Assembly (NCBI GenBank): GCA_026225055.1 | Contig: JAMFSA010000161.1 | Span: 1-64,000, forward strand | DNA length: 64,000 bases | Reading direction: 5' to 3' | Source: Mucilaginibacter xinganensis | GTDB lineage: Bacteria > Bacteroidota > Bacteroidia > Sphingobacteriales > Sphingobacteriaceae | Shown: positions 40,051 through 48,895 of the stretch, piece by piece | Layout: each line of letters starts with the position of its first letter | How positions within the stretch are numbered: position 1 is the stretch's first letter | The notes under the pieces: generated by a model | What the model saw: the letters and a program-made list of their open reading frames with translations, nothing else | What the model was told of the DNA's origin: nothing | The model's database searches: none | Position numbers and translations under genes: made by a program

Positions 40051-41256
40051 ATGAACGTAGATAAGCTGCACGACTTGTTGCGCCAATATTTTGATGATAC
40101 GATAAGTCCGTCTGATTATAAGGAGTTGTTAGACTACCTGAAAATTGCAGATCAGGACATTGTTGAACAAGCTATTGACGAAGAAATGCTTAACCTCGAT
40201 TCAGGGGCGGTGTTCAGCAAAAAGCAGTCTGAAAATGTTTTGAACCGGATCAAAAGCGATCCCAAATTCACCAAAGTCAGTAATGAATCAGATGTTGATC
40301 AGCATAAGGTTGTTAAAATCTATCAACGCGCATGGTTTAGAGCGGCAGCAGCCATCCTAATATTTTGTACAGCAGGCCTGTTGGTTATCAGGGAGCGGAA
40401 TATAAAGGAGAATGTAGATAAACTTGCGGCAAAGCATAATTCAACACAAATTTTTCCCGGTGGGCAAAAGGCTATCCTAACTATGGCTAATGGTAAAGTT
40501 ATTGTACTTGCAAACGCGGCAAACGGCATATTGGCTAACGTAGGAGGGAATAAGATAGTTAAGCGCACCCAGGGGCAAATAGTTTATGATGCCAAATCAA
40601 CAAGCCCTGAAACCGAAATTGGCTATAACACATTAACCACCCCTCGGGGCGGCGAATACCAGGTAGTGTTGCCCGACGGCACGAAGGTTTGGCTGAATGC
40701 GGCATCGTCAATTACTTATCCAACACAATTTTCAGGCAATGAGCGCCGTGTTAAACTCACCGGTGAAGCCTATTTTGAAGTGGCAAAAAATAAAGCCAAG
40801 CCTTTTTATGTTAGCATGAATGATGTGCAGGTAAGGGTGCTGGGCACACATTTTAATATATCTGCCTATGGCGACGATGATGCCATTACCACTACATTGC
40901 TTGAAGGATCTGTACAGGTTTCAAAAAACAAGTCGGTATCGATAATAAAACCGGGACAGCAAGCAGTTGTTAACCATACTGCCGATAATATTCAAGTATC
41001 TGATGCTAATATAGAGGATGCGATGGCCTGGAAAAACGGCTACTTTATTTTCAATAATGATAATATCACGGGTATTATGAAAAAGGTATCCCGTTGGTAC
41101 AATGTTGATGTTTACTATGCTGCCGACCTTAATGATCAGCAATTTGGCGGCAGCTATTACCGGTCGAAAAATATAAACGAGTTATTGGAATACCTCGAAA
41201 TGATCGGAAAAATACACTTTAAAATACAGGAAAGGAGGATCACTGTTATGAAGTAA
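40051..41256 (+). CDS. FecR-family anti-sigma factor
   Basis: A 401-residue one-pass inner-membrane regulator. The N-terminal ~85 residues are cytoplasmic (sigma-binding), followed by a membrane segment at about 92-110 (FRAAAAILIFCTAGLLVI). The periplasmic FecR domain is typical: LTTPRGGEYQVVLPDGTKVW, LNAASSITYP, RRVKLTGEAYFEVAKNKAKP and VLGTHFNISAYGDD, with the C-terminal DUF4974-type domain at about 325-400. It holds the ECF sigma factor encoded upstream and receives the signal from the STN domain of the SusC protein encoded 128 bases downstream. Confidence 0.94.
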   Translation: MNVDKLHDLLRQYFDDTISPSDYKELLDYLKIADQDIVEQAIDEEMLNLDSGAVFSKKQSENVLNRIKSDPKFTKVSNESDVDQHKVVKIYQRAWFRAAAAILIFCTAGLLVIRERNIKENVDKLAAKHNSTQIFPGGQKAILTMANGKVIVLANAANGILANVGGNKIVKRTQGQIVYDAKSTSPETEIGYNTLTTPRGGEYQVVLPDGTKVWLNAASSITYPTQFSGNERRVKLTGEAYFEVAKNKAKPFYVSMNDVQVRVLGTHFNISAYGDDDAITTTLLEGSVQVSKNKSVSIIKPGQQAVVNHTADNIQVSDANIEDAMAWKNGYFIFNNDNITGIMKKVSRWYNVDVYYAADLNDQQFGGSYYRSKNINELLEYLEMIGKIHFKIQERRITVMK

Positions 41257-41384
41257 AATGATACTTTCTCAAAACAGTTATCCGCATAAAAAAAGAAACC
41301 AGGGACGTTGGCGCGTACCTGGCTTTAATGCCGGATAATTAAAAGTTGTAGTTCACACAATCAAATAATTAATCGAACAATCAA

Positions 41385-44300
41385 ATGTACAAAACTTTTA
41401 CCGATTTAAAAGGTAGCAGGCATTACCGCTACCTTTATAAACCCCTGCTCATTATGAAGCTTACTGTTATATTGCTTGCGGCCACTTTTTTGCAGGTTTC
41501 CGCGGCAACGTATGCACAAAAAGTTACCTTGAATGTCCAAAAAGTAAGCATAGTCAAGGTGTTTAAGCAAATACAGGATCAAACCAGTTATGATTTCCTG
41601 TACAATGCGGACGATGTGAAAACGGCCAAGCTCGTGTCGCTGGATGTGAAAAACATGTCGCTGGCAGAAGCATTAAACGTATGTTTTGCAGACCAGCCGC
41701 TTTCATACACCATCAGGAACACCACTATACTGATCACCAAAAAAGAAGCCCCTGTACAAATTCTGGCGGCTGTAATTGTAAAGGGTAAGGTAACCGATTC
41801 TACTGGTTATGGTATCCCCGGTGTTACTATTAAAGAAAAAGGATCCGTTAACGCGGTGGCTACCGATCAAAACGGAAACTATAGCATCTCAGTAGCAAAT
41901 CAAAGCTCCGTGCTGATATTTTCATCAATTGGTTACGCTTCGCGCGAAGTTGCTGTAAACGGTTTTGTGATTAACGTAATGCTGCACGAGGCAAATTCAC
42001 ACCTGAATGAAGTGGTAGTTGTAGGTTACGGTACGCAAAAAAGAGCAAACATTAACGGTGCCGTAAGTACAGTAGGTGCAAAGGATATTGTTGACAAACC
42101 GGTCATGAGTCCGTATCAGGCACTCCAGGGCGAGTCACCTAACCTTATCATCCAGCAAAATGCGCTTGATCCGGGAGCCAATGTGGTTGTAAATATACGC
42201 GGTGTAGGTACAACAGGTAATAATGACCCACTTGTGGTTATTGATGGTATAGTAACCCAGGCAAGCACCAGTTTAAATACCATTAACCCAAATGATATTG
42301 CCAGCGTTACCATACTAAAAGATGCGGGTTCGGCGGCTATTTACGGTTCAAGAGCAGCCAATGGGGTTATATTGGTTACCACAAAAAGCGGGAAATTTAA
42401 CCAGAAACCAGTTATTACATACGATGGATTATTTGGTACTCAGGTGCCTGATATCCTGGTGCATAAGGTAAGTGCGGCTGACAATGCTTATTATAAAAAC
42501 GAGGCATTGGTTAACTCGGGCCTGCCACCAGCTTATACCCCGGACCAGATACAGCAATTGGCTGATGAAGGTACCGGAACCTGGGATATTAACCATTTAC
42601 TACACGATGCGCCGCAGTTGTCACAAAACATTAATGTAACAGGCGGTGGCGAAACCAATTCTTACTTTATAGGTGCCGGTTATTTAAACCAGATGAGCAA
42701 TTTTGTTGGAAATGGAGGTTCAGGTCCTGATTTTGGTTACCAGAAATATAACCTGCGTATAAACGAAACCGCCATCATCGGCAAGTTTAAGTTCAACGCT
42801 ATATTGAATTACACCAAAACCCGTAATAAAACAAATACATCAGGCGATAACAACATTTTCGCCGATGCCAACCGTGTACCTGCGAACTATAATTTTCAAG
42901 ATGCACAGGGCAACTATCTCACAAACCCGGTTTCATCCCAATTTAATCAACTTGGTATACTTGAAAAGGGCGGTTATAACCAAACCGACAATGATGAGGT
43001 CTTCGGTAACTTAAATGGTACGCTAAGCATCACCAAAGATTTGAAGCTGACCGGCGTATTTGGCGGCACGCTCGATAATAATGGCAGTTTTTACCGTGAT
43101 CTGGAAGTGAATTATATACCACAGGGCGTATCGGGTAACGATAATGCGGTAAACGATGGCAATACTAAAACCTATACATTTAACACACAGGTTTATCTAG
43201 ACTATGATAAAAGCCTGAAAGATCACCATTTTCACGGAACCTTCGGTGTATCAAGCGAGGATTATAATTCAAGGGGCTTCAACCTGTCCGAAAGCTATAC
43301 CGACCCTTTGCTGGGTATCCCTACTACAGGTACGATCATAAACACATCTTCATCAACCGATATAGGGGTCGACGCGAATAGCCTTCTTTCAGCGTTTGGT
43401 CGCTTTAATTATGATTACAAGAACAGGTATTTCCTTGACTTTGTATTCCGTGAGGATGGTTCCTCCAAATTCGCCGAAGGCCATAGGTGGGGATTCTTCC
43501 CTTCTGTAAATGGTGGTTGGACAATATCTGACGAATCGTTTATGCAGTCTATAAAAAAGACAGTTACTAACCTGAAAATAAAGGCATCTTACGGTGTATT
43601 GGGTAACCAGAATGTGAGCAACTTTCAGTATCAAACCACTTATTTCAATTATGCCGGAGCCTATGGCTTTAATAATACATTGGTTGGCGCTGCAGGAACT
43701 AACCAATCAAACCCTAACGTGACATGGGAAAGGGCTGCAACATTTAATGCCGGTTTTGATTTTGGTTTGTTCAACGATAAGCTAACAGGCTCATTCAACT
43801 ATTTTAATAAGGTAACAAGTGATATATTACAAGTCCCTACCGATGTTCCAGCATTATTTGGCGCAGTGCCAGCTGATGCAAATGTGGCTAAGGTTAGAGA
43901 TAAGGGCTGGGAGCTTGAGCTGACCTATACGCTCAGGAGCAGTAAAGTGACCCAAAGCTTCAGCGGTAACATTGCAGATGACCAGAATACTTTGTTAAAA
44001 CTTACCAATAATACAACCCAGCAAATATACAATGAGGATGTTTTTCAGCTGATCAGGCAAGTGGGGTCGCCAATAACCGAATACTATGGTTATGAAACTA
44101 ACGGCTATTTCCAAAATCAATCACAGCTTCAAAACTATCCGAAACCCGTGGGCGCGGTTGTTGGTCTGGGCGATGTAAAATTCAAAGACCTGAATGGTGA
44201 TGGCAAAATTGATGCCGGCGATAAAACCGAACTGGGTAACCCATTCCCTCGTTATACTTTCGGCTTTACCTACCGTATAGCTTATGGTGGATTTGACCTT

Positions 44301-44768
44301 AGCATGTTCATTCAGGGTGTAGGTAAAAGGGACGAGTTTTTAAGGGGTGAACTGGTTGAGCCATACCAGGGCAATTATGGCGCTACACTTTATGACCACC
44401 AAACCGACTTTTGGACACCGGATAATACCAATGCCCGTTTCCCAAGGCTTGACGTATCAGGTTCACCATCAAATACCAATAACTGGCAGAATGGGTCTGA
44501 CCTGTTTAAGTTTAACGCGGCCTACGCAAGGCTTAAAAATTTAACTATTGGGTATACCATACCAAACAGGTTTATTGATAAACTCGGCATAAAGAGACTT
44601 AGAGTGTACTTAACAGGTCAAAACCTCGCCACTTTAACCAAATTGAAATTTGTGGATCCTGAAACAACAGAATTCGGAAACAATGTGGGTTTTACATCTT
44701 CAACAAGTGCCCGTAATTACCTGATGCCAATATTTTATGGCGGCGGTATGGATATTTCATTTCAATAA
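41385..44768 (+). CDS. SusC-family TonB-dependent transducer with STN domain (mannan)
   Basis: A 1,127-residue outer-membrane receptor. A signal segment (LIMKLTVILLAATFLQVSAA) is followed by an STN (secretin/TonB short N-terminal) domain at about residues 50-120 (VSIVKVFKQIQDQTSYDFLY, LAEALNVCFADQPLSYTIRN), a carboxypeptidase-regulatory-like domain, the plug (EVVVVGYGTQKRANINGAVS, SAAIYGSRAANGVILVTTKS) and the barrel, with a DLNGDGKIDAGDKTELGN loop. The STN domain is absent from the two SusC proteins of the upstream PUL and fits the FecI/FecR pair just before it. It should both import manno-oligosaccharides and report their presence. It overlaps no other gene and is followed after 20 bases by SusD. 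Confidence 0.95.
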   Translation: MYKTFTDLKGSRHYRYLYKPLLIMKLTVILLAATFLQVSAATYAQKVTLNVQKVSIVKVFKQIQDQTSYDFLYNADDVKTAKLVSLDVKNMSLAEALNVCFADQPLSYTIRNTTILITKKEAPVQILAAVIVKGKVTDSTGYGIPGVTIKEKGSVNAVATDQNGNYSISVANQSSVLIFSSIGYASREVAVNGFVINVMLHEANSHLNEVVVVGYGTQKRANINGAVSTVGAKDIVDKPVMSPYQALQGESPNLIIQQNALDPGANVVVNIRGVGTTGNNDPLVVIDGIVTQASTSLNTINPNDIASVTILKDAGSAAIYGSRAANGVILVTTKSGKFNQKPVITYDGLFGTQVPDILVHKVSAADNAYYKNEALVNSGLPPAYTPDQIQQLADEGTGTWDINHLLHDAPQLSQNINVTGGGETNSYFIGAGYLNQMSNFVGNGGSGPDFGYQKYNLRINETAIIGKFKFNAILNYTKTRNKTNTSGDNNIFADANRVPANYNFQDAQGNYLTNPVSSQFNQLGILEKGGYNQTDNDEVFGNLNGTLSITKDLKLTGVFGGTLDNNGSFYRDLEVNYIPQGVSGNDNAVNDGNTKTYTFNTQVYLDYDKSLKDHHFHGTFGVSSEDYNSRGFNLSESYTDPLLGIPTTGTIINTSSSTDIGVDANSLLSAFGRFNYDYKNRYFLDFVFREDGSSKFAEGHRWGFFPSVNGGWTISDESFMQSIKKTVTNLKIKASYGVLGNQNVSNFQYQTTYFNYAGAYGFNNTLVGAAGTNQSNPNVTWERAATFNAGFDFGLFNDKLTGSFNYFNKVTSDILQVPTDVPALFGAVPADANVAKVRDKGWELELTYTLRSSKVTQSFSGNIADDQNTLLKLTNNTTQQIYNEDVFQLIRQVGSPITEYYGYETNGYFQNQSQLQNYPKPVGAVVGLGDVKFKDLNGDGKIDAGDKTELGNPFPRYTFGFTYRIAYGGFDLSMFIQGVGKRDEFLRGELVEPYQGNYGATLYDHQTDFWTPDNTNARFPRLDVSGSPSNTNNWQNGSDLFKFNAAYARLKNLTIGYTIPNRFIDKLGIKRLRVYLTGQNLATLTKLKFVDPETTEFGNNVGFTSSTSARNYLMPIFYGGGMDISFQ

Positions 44769-44788
44769 CAACACTTAAAGATACAGAC

Positions 44789-46453
44789 ATGAAAAGTATT
44801 ATAAAAATCTTCATAACGGCATTGACTGTAACGGTGGTTGTATCCGGGTGCAGGAAATTGAACATTGCACCCACCAACGAATTTACCAACCTTACCTTCT
44901 GGAAGATAGACGCCAATGTTTACAATGCGTTGTATAACAATTATAGCATAATGTACAGCAATGCTGGTCATACCTTATACTTTAATAATGAAGCCCTATC
45001 GGATAACGCAGTTGCCTTAACCGGCGATCTTAACATTATAGCCAGCGGAACAGCGACAGCTCAAACCGCCAAATTTTTAAATGATTGGGGTAGTTATTAT
45101 GCAACTATAAAATCCTGCAATGATTTTTTGGCCAATATCAGCCAAAACACCACGTTGCCCAAGGATACCGTTGCCAGGATGATCGCTGAGACCCGATTTA
45201 TCAGGGCATTCAATCATTTCAACTTAACTAAATGGTATGGGGATGTGCCGCTGATTAATACGGATATCACGCAGGATCAGTCCAAAACAATCGCGCGCAG
45301 CCCTAAAGCCACTGTAGTAGCCTTTATACTTTCTGAACTGGATGCGATCATACCCGATCTGCCATCGAAAGACAAATTGCCGGCGAGTGAAAACGGAAGG
45401 ATAACCAAAGGCGCTGCCTTGGCGCTTGAGGCCAGGGTATTACTTTATCAGGGAAACAGGATGCAGGATGTAGTTACAGTTTGTGAAAAACTGATAAATG
45501 ACCAGGCTGATTACGGCACCTACGCATTGGTTTCAAATTATTCCGATCTTTTCAGCGATCCAACGATAAACAAAACCAATAACGAAAGTATATTGTCGTT
45601 ACAATACGTCCCGCTCACTACACGTACATGGCAAGATTTCTGGGATTTTGCACCAGTTTCAGTAGGGGGAAGGGTAAATGCAATGGCACCTACCCAGGAA
45701 TTGGTTAATGACTACATTATGCTGAACGGCAAAGGAATAACCGATGCCGGGTCAGGGTATGATGCCACTAATCCGTACGTAAACCGCGATCCGCGCCTTA
45801 CCGCCACTGTAGTTTATGACGGTTATAAATGGGATGCTGAGGGGGGCGCCAATGGCAGCAGCAAAACTATCTACATAAAACCAGGCAGCGACCCGTCAGA
45901 CAATGCGGCTAACCCAAATGGCCCTGACGAATATGTTGCCAGCAGGCAAAGTACATCACCTACCGGTTATTACTGGCGCAAATATTTCGACCCAAAAGCA
46001 CAAGTAAACTATGTATCAGGCTTAAACCTGCACCTTATCAGATATGCTGAAGTATTGCTGGATTATGCCGAAGCCAAAAACAGCCTTGGGCAAATGAATG
46101 CAGCCATATGGGATGAAACCATCGGTGCGTTGCGTAAACGCGCTGGTTTTACCGATCCCGGCGCACTTAACTACCCGGGCGGTGACATTACCTCCATCAT
46201 CATGCGCGAAAGAAGGGTTGAGCTTGCAATGGAAGGCGGTTTGCGGACCGATGATATCCACAGGTGGAAAACAGCCGAAACTGTGATGAACGGCTATGCA
46301 CACGGTGCGCAGTTCTCGGGTGATGCATCAACAGATAATGGTTTCATCAGGGCGCAAAAAAGACAGTTTAACCCCAACAGGGATTATTTATGGGCGATAC
46401 CTAGCAATGAGGTTACCCTGGATAAAAATTTAACGCAGAACCCAGGCTATTAA
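44789..46453 (+). CDS. SusD-family glycan-binding lipoprotein (mannan)
   Basis: A 554-residue surface lipoprotein with lipobox VSGC near residue 21. SusD features: RKLNIAPTNEFTNLTFWKID after the lipobox, AETRFIRAFNHFNLTKWYGD in the helical region, LIRYAEVLLDYAEAKNSLGQ and MRERRVELAMEGGLRTDDIH near the C-terminus, ending NPGY. It is the substrate-capturing lid for the STN-type SusC encoded 20 bases upstream, and is followed 18 bases later by a SusE-like gene. All are on one strand and tightly spaced, so they form one operon. Confidence 0.95.
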   Translation: MKSIIKIFITALTVTVVVSGCRKLNIAPTNEFTNLTFWKIDANVYNALYNNYSIMYSNAGHTLYFNNEALSDNAVALTGDLNIIASGTATAQTAKFLNDWGSYYATIKSCNDFLANISQNTTLPKDTVARMIAETRFIRAFNHFNLTKWYGDVPLINTDITQDQSKTIARSPKATVVAFILSELDAIIPDLPSKDKLPASENGRITKGAALALEARVLLYQGNRMQDVVTVCEKLINDQADYGTYALVSNYSDLFSDPTINKTNNESILSLQYVPLTTRTWQDFWDFAPVSVGGRVNAMAPTQELVNDYIMLNGKGITDAGSGYDATNPYVNRDPRLTATVVYDGYKWDAEGGANGSSKTIYIKPGSDPSDNAANPNGPDEYVASRQSTSPTGYYWRKYFDPKAQVNYVSGLNLHLIRYAEVLLDYAEAKNSLGQMNAAIWDETIGALRKRAGFTDPGALNYPGGDITSIIMRERRVELAMEGGLRTDDIHRWKTAETVMNGYAHGAQFSGDASTDNGFIRAQKRQFNPNRDYLWAIPSNEVTLDKNLTQNPGY

Positions 46454-46471
46454 TAATCAATTGATAAAAAA

Positions 46472-47608
46472 ATGAAAAAGATATTTTTATTAAGCTTAGT
46501 GGCGCTGGTATTTGCCATGGCTTTTACCTCTTGTAAAAAAGATGTCAAAACGCTCAACACAGGTGTTACTCCTGTCACAACGATCCAGGCGCCGGGCAAT
46601 GATACAAGCATAATAATTGCACCTACAACCGGGGCAAGCGTAGTATTTAAATGGGCTCCGGCTCCTAATAATGACCTCGTACTTTACGAGGTAGCATTTG
46701 ATAAGGCTGATGGCGATTTTAGCAAACCTGTTTTTAAAGTAATTTCCGATGGATCGGGTGTGCAGTCGCAAGCTACCATTACGCAAAAACAGCTAAATAC
46801 TATAGCGGCTGCGGCAGGTGTTGGCGCACTGGCAAGTGGCACGCTGAAATGGGCGGTTATAACCTCGAAAGTAACCAACAACGTAGTTAGTAAAGTTAGC
46901 CACACACTACAGGTAACAAGGCCAGCTGGTTTTGCTACAGTACCAAACGCTATTTATCTTACAGGTTCAGCTACAGAAGCAGGAACAGATCTGTCAAAAG
47001 CTATCCAGTTTAAAAGGGTAAGCGACGGCGTGTTTGAACTTTACACCTCGCTACAGCCTGGTAGTTATAGTTTGGTTGATAATACAAGCGGTACGCCAAC
47101 TACTTATTCAATCCAAAGCAATGTTAATATTGTATTGAATGGCAGCACTACGGTAACAGGCAATAAAGCTGTATACCGTATCTCGCTTGATTTTGGTAAC
47201 GCGGCATCCATCCTTACTCAAATAGTTTCGGTAGGCATTTTCTCCGCACCAGATAACAAGGTGTGGTTTACACTGCCATACATCGGTAACAGCCAGTGGG
47301 AGGCTGACGGGCAAACCATCACCATTCCGCAGGAATCTTATGGTTTGGACAGCCGGTACAAATACCAGTTTACAGTGCAGGATATGGCGGGCAACCAGTC
47401 AACAGAATGGTATGGCAGCGCTAATTCAGATAACCCTGACCCAAGTGCCGCTACACCGGCATCGTACTACTACATGTATGCGGTTGATAATTCACAGTTT
47501 AATTATTGCTTTAAAATATTGCCAAGCAATAATGGCAAAAGCTGCAACGTGAATGTAAACTTCAGTCCGCTGTTATTAAACTACACTAACAGCATTACTG
47601 CTCAATAG
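46472..47608 (+). CDS. SusE-like surface glycan-binding lipoprotein
   Basis: A 378-residue lipoprotein with lipobox FTSC near residue 20. The N-terminal ~120 residues form a SusE-type Ig-like domain (VVFKWAPAPNNDLVLYEVAF), followed by two beta-sandwich modules of the SusE/SusF kind (NAIYLTGSATEAGTDLSKAI, FELYTSLQPGSYSLVD, then KVWFTLPYIGNSQWEADG). Such proteins hold the polysaccharide at the cell surface before cleavage. It follows SusD by 18 bases. A hairpin terminator lies immediately after it, which should reduce transcription into the GH76 and GH92 genes. The glycan specificity is inferred from those enzymes. Confidence 0.85.
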   Translation: MKKIFLLSLVALVFAMAFTSCKKDVKTLNTGVTPVTTIQAPGNDTSIIIAPTTGASVVFKWAPAPNNDLVLYEVAFDKADGDFSKPVFKVISDGSGVQSQATITQKQLNTIAAAAGVGALASGTLKWAVITSKVTNNVVSKVSHTLQVTRPAGFATVPNAIYLTGSATEAGTDLSKAIQFKRVSDGVFELYTSLQPGSYSLVDNTSGTPTTYSIQSNVNIVLNGSTTVTGNKAVYRISLDFGNAASILTQIVSVGIFSAPDNKVWFTLPYIGNSQWEADGQTITIPQESYGLDSRYKYQFTVQDMAGNQSTEWYGSANSDNPDPSAATPASYYYMYAVDNSQFNYCFKILPSNNGKSCNVNVNFSPLLLNYTNSITAQ

Positions 47609-47618
47609 TAACATCCCA

Positions 47619-47648
47619 GGGATATAGCTTAACCGCTATATCCCTTTT
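47619..47648 (+). terminator. Attenuating terminator between susE and GH76
   Basis: GGGATATAGC (47619-47628) pairs perfectly with GCTATATCCC (47635-47644) across TTAACC and is followed by four T. With only 54 bases between the susE stop and the GH76 start and no obvious separate promoter, it probably lets part of transcription through. Confidence 0.8.
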
Positions 47649-47662
47649 AATACTTTTTACCT

Positions 47663-48838
47663 ATGAAAAACATATTTTTTTATCGATCTGCAATTGTTTC
47701 GTTTTCTGTTATTATAATATTAGCAACTTCGTGCTCAAAAAAAAATGATCCGGGCCCGACCACTAAATCAAGCGATACAACCGTAACTACCAAGCCGCTT
47801 GTGTACAATTACGCGCTGCTTGCAGATTCGTTGCAGCTGGCTACACACGATACCTATATATCGTCGAACAGCAACTATTACATCGCAAATAGTTCGGGTA
47901 CCAGTACTTTTAACTACTGGCCGCAGGCGCATGTGCTTGATGTTTTACTCGATGGATTTTTACGTACAAAAAACACTCAGTACACCGCGCGTATGAAAGC
48001 CCTGCTAAATGGTATAAAAGTTCAAAATGGCGGCGCATATCCAAACGAGTTTTATGATGACATGGGCTGGCTCGCTAATGCCAGTATGCGGTCATATACT
48101 GCCACAAGTGATGCCGATTATCTTACTGTAGCGAAAATACTTTATACGGAGATACAGGGCGGATATAATAATAATGCCGGAGGCGGTATATCTTGGCAAC
48201 GAACACAGTTGTATTACAAAAATATCCCGTCAACAGGTAATGCTACTATCCTGGCTGCCAGGATGTATGAGCTGCAGAATAATGCTGCTGATCTTACTCT
48301 TGCTAAAAGCCTTTACACCTGGATGAAAACTAATTTGGTTACCAGTGCCGGTATTGTTTATGATGGCATTAACCGCAACCAGGATGGTAAGGTGGATTAC
48401 TGGGAATTTACCTATAACCAGGGATTATTCATAGGCTCAGCAGTTGAGCTTTATAATTGTACCAAGGATGCATCATACTTGCAGGATGCCATATTGGTTG
48501 CCAATAACGAAATTGCCGACCCCAATTTGACTACTAACGGTATTTTAAAAGACGAGGGTCAGGGTGATGCGGGATTATTTAAAGGGGTTGCTGCCCGTTA
48601 TATGACAGAACTTGTTGAACTATCCGATCTTGATCAATCCGATCGTACCAAATATGCTACCTTTTTACAAAGGAACGCGCAAACGCTTTACTATAATGGT
48701 ATTGCCAGGCCGTCGCTGCTTATTAATTCAAACTGGGCTCAATTACCAACCAATAGTATTGACCTTACTACACAGTTAAGTGGTGTAATAATGATAGAAG
48801 CTGCAGCAAAACTAAAGGCCGATGGGAAAATTCAATAA
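47663..48838 (+). CDS. GH76 endo-alpha-1,6-mannanase lipoprotein
   Basis: A 391-residue (alpha/alpha)6-barrel enzyme anchored as a lipoprotein (lipobox ATSC near residue 24). GH76 hallmarks: FNYWPQAHVLDVLLDGFLRT near residue 88, YDDMGWLANASMRSY with the catalytic aspartate pair Asp132/Asp133, GGISWQRTQLYYKNIPSTGN near 175-195, and WEFTYNQGLFIGSAVELYN near 250. It cuts the alpha-1,6-mannan backbone of fungal mannan internally, giving oligomers for the SusCDE proteins encoded just upstream. GH92 follows 57 bases later and trims the side chains. Confidence 0.92.
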   Translation: MKNIFFYRSAIVSFSVIIILATSCSKKNDPGPTTKSSDTTVTTKPLVYNYALLADSLQLATHDTYISSNSNYYIANSSGTSTFNYWPQAHVLDVLLDGFLRTKNTQYTARMKALLNGIKVQNGGAYPNEFYDDMGWLANASMRSYTATSDADYLTVAKILYTEIQGGYNNNAGGGISWQRTQLYYKNIPSTGNATILAARMYELQNNAADLTLAKSLYTWMKTNLVTSAGIVYDGINRNQDGKVDYWEFTYNQGLFIGSAVELYNCTKDASYLQDAILVANNEIADPNLTTNGILKDEGQGDAGLFKGVAARYMTELVELSDLDQSDRTKYATFLQRNAQTLYYNGIARPSLLINSNWAQLPTNSIDLTTQLSGVIMIEAAAKLKADGKIQ

Positions 48839-48895
48839 AATAGTTGATTAACCTAAGCGGCGAACGTTCAGTATTTTTATATTTAATTACCAGAA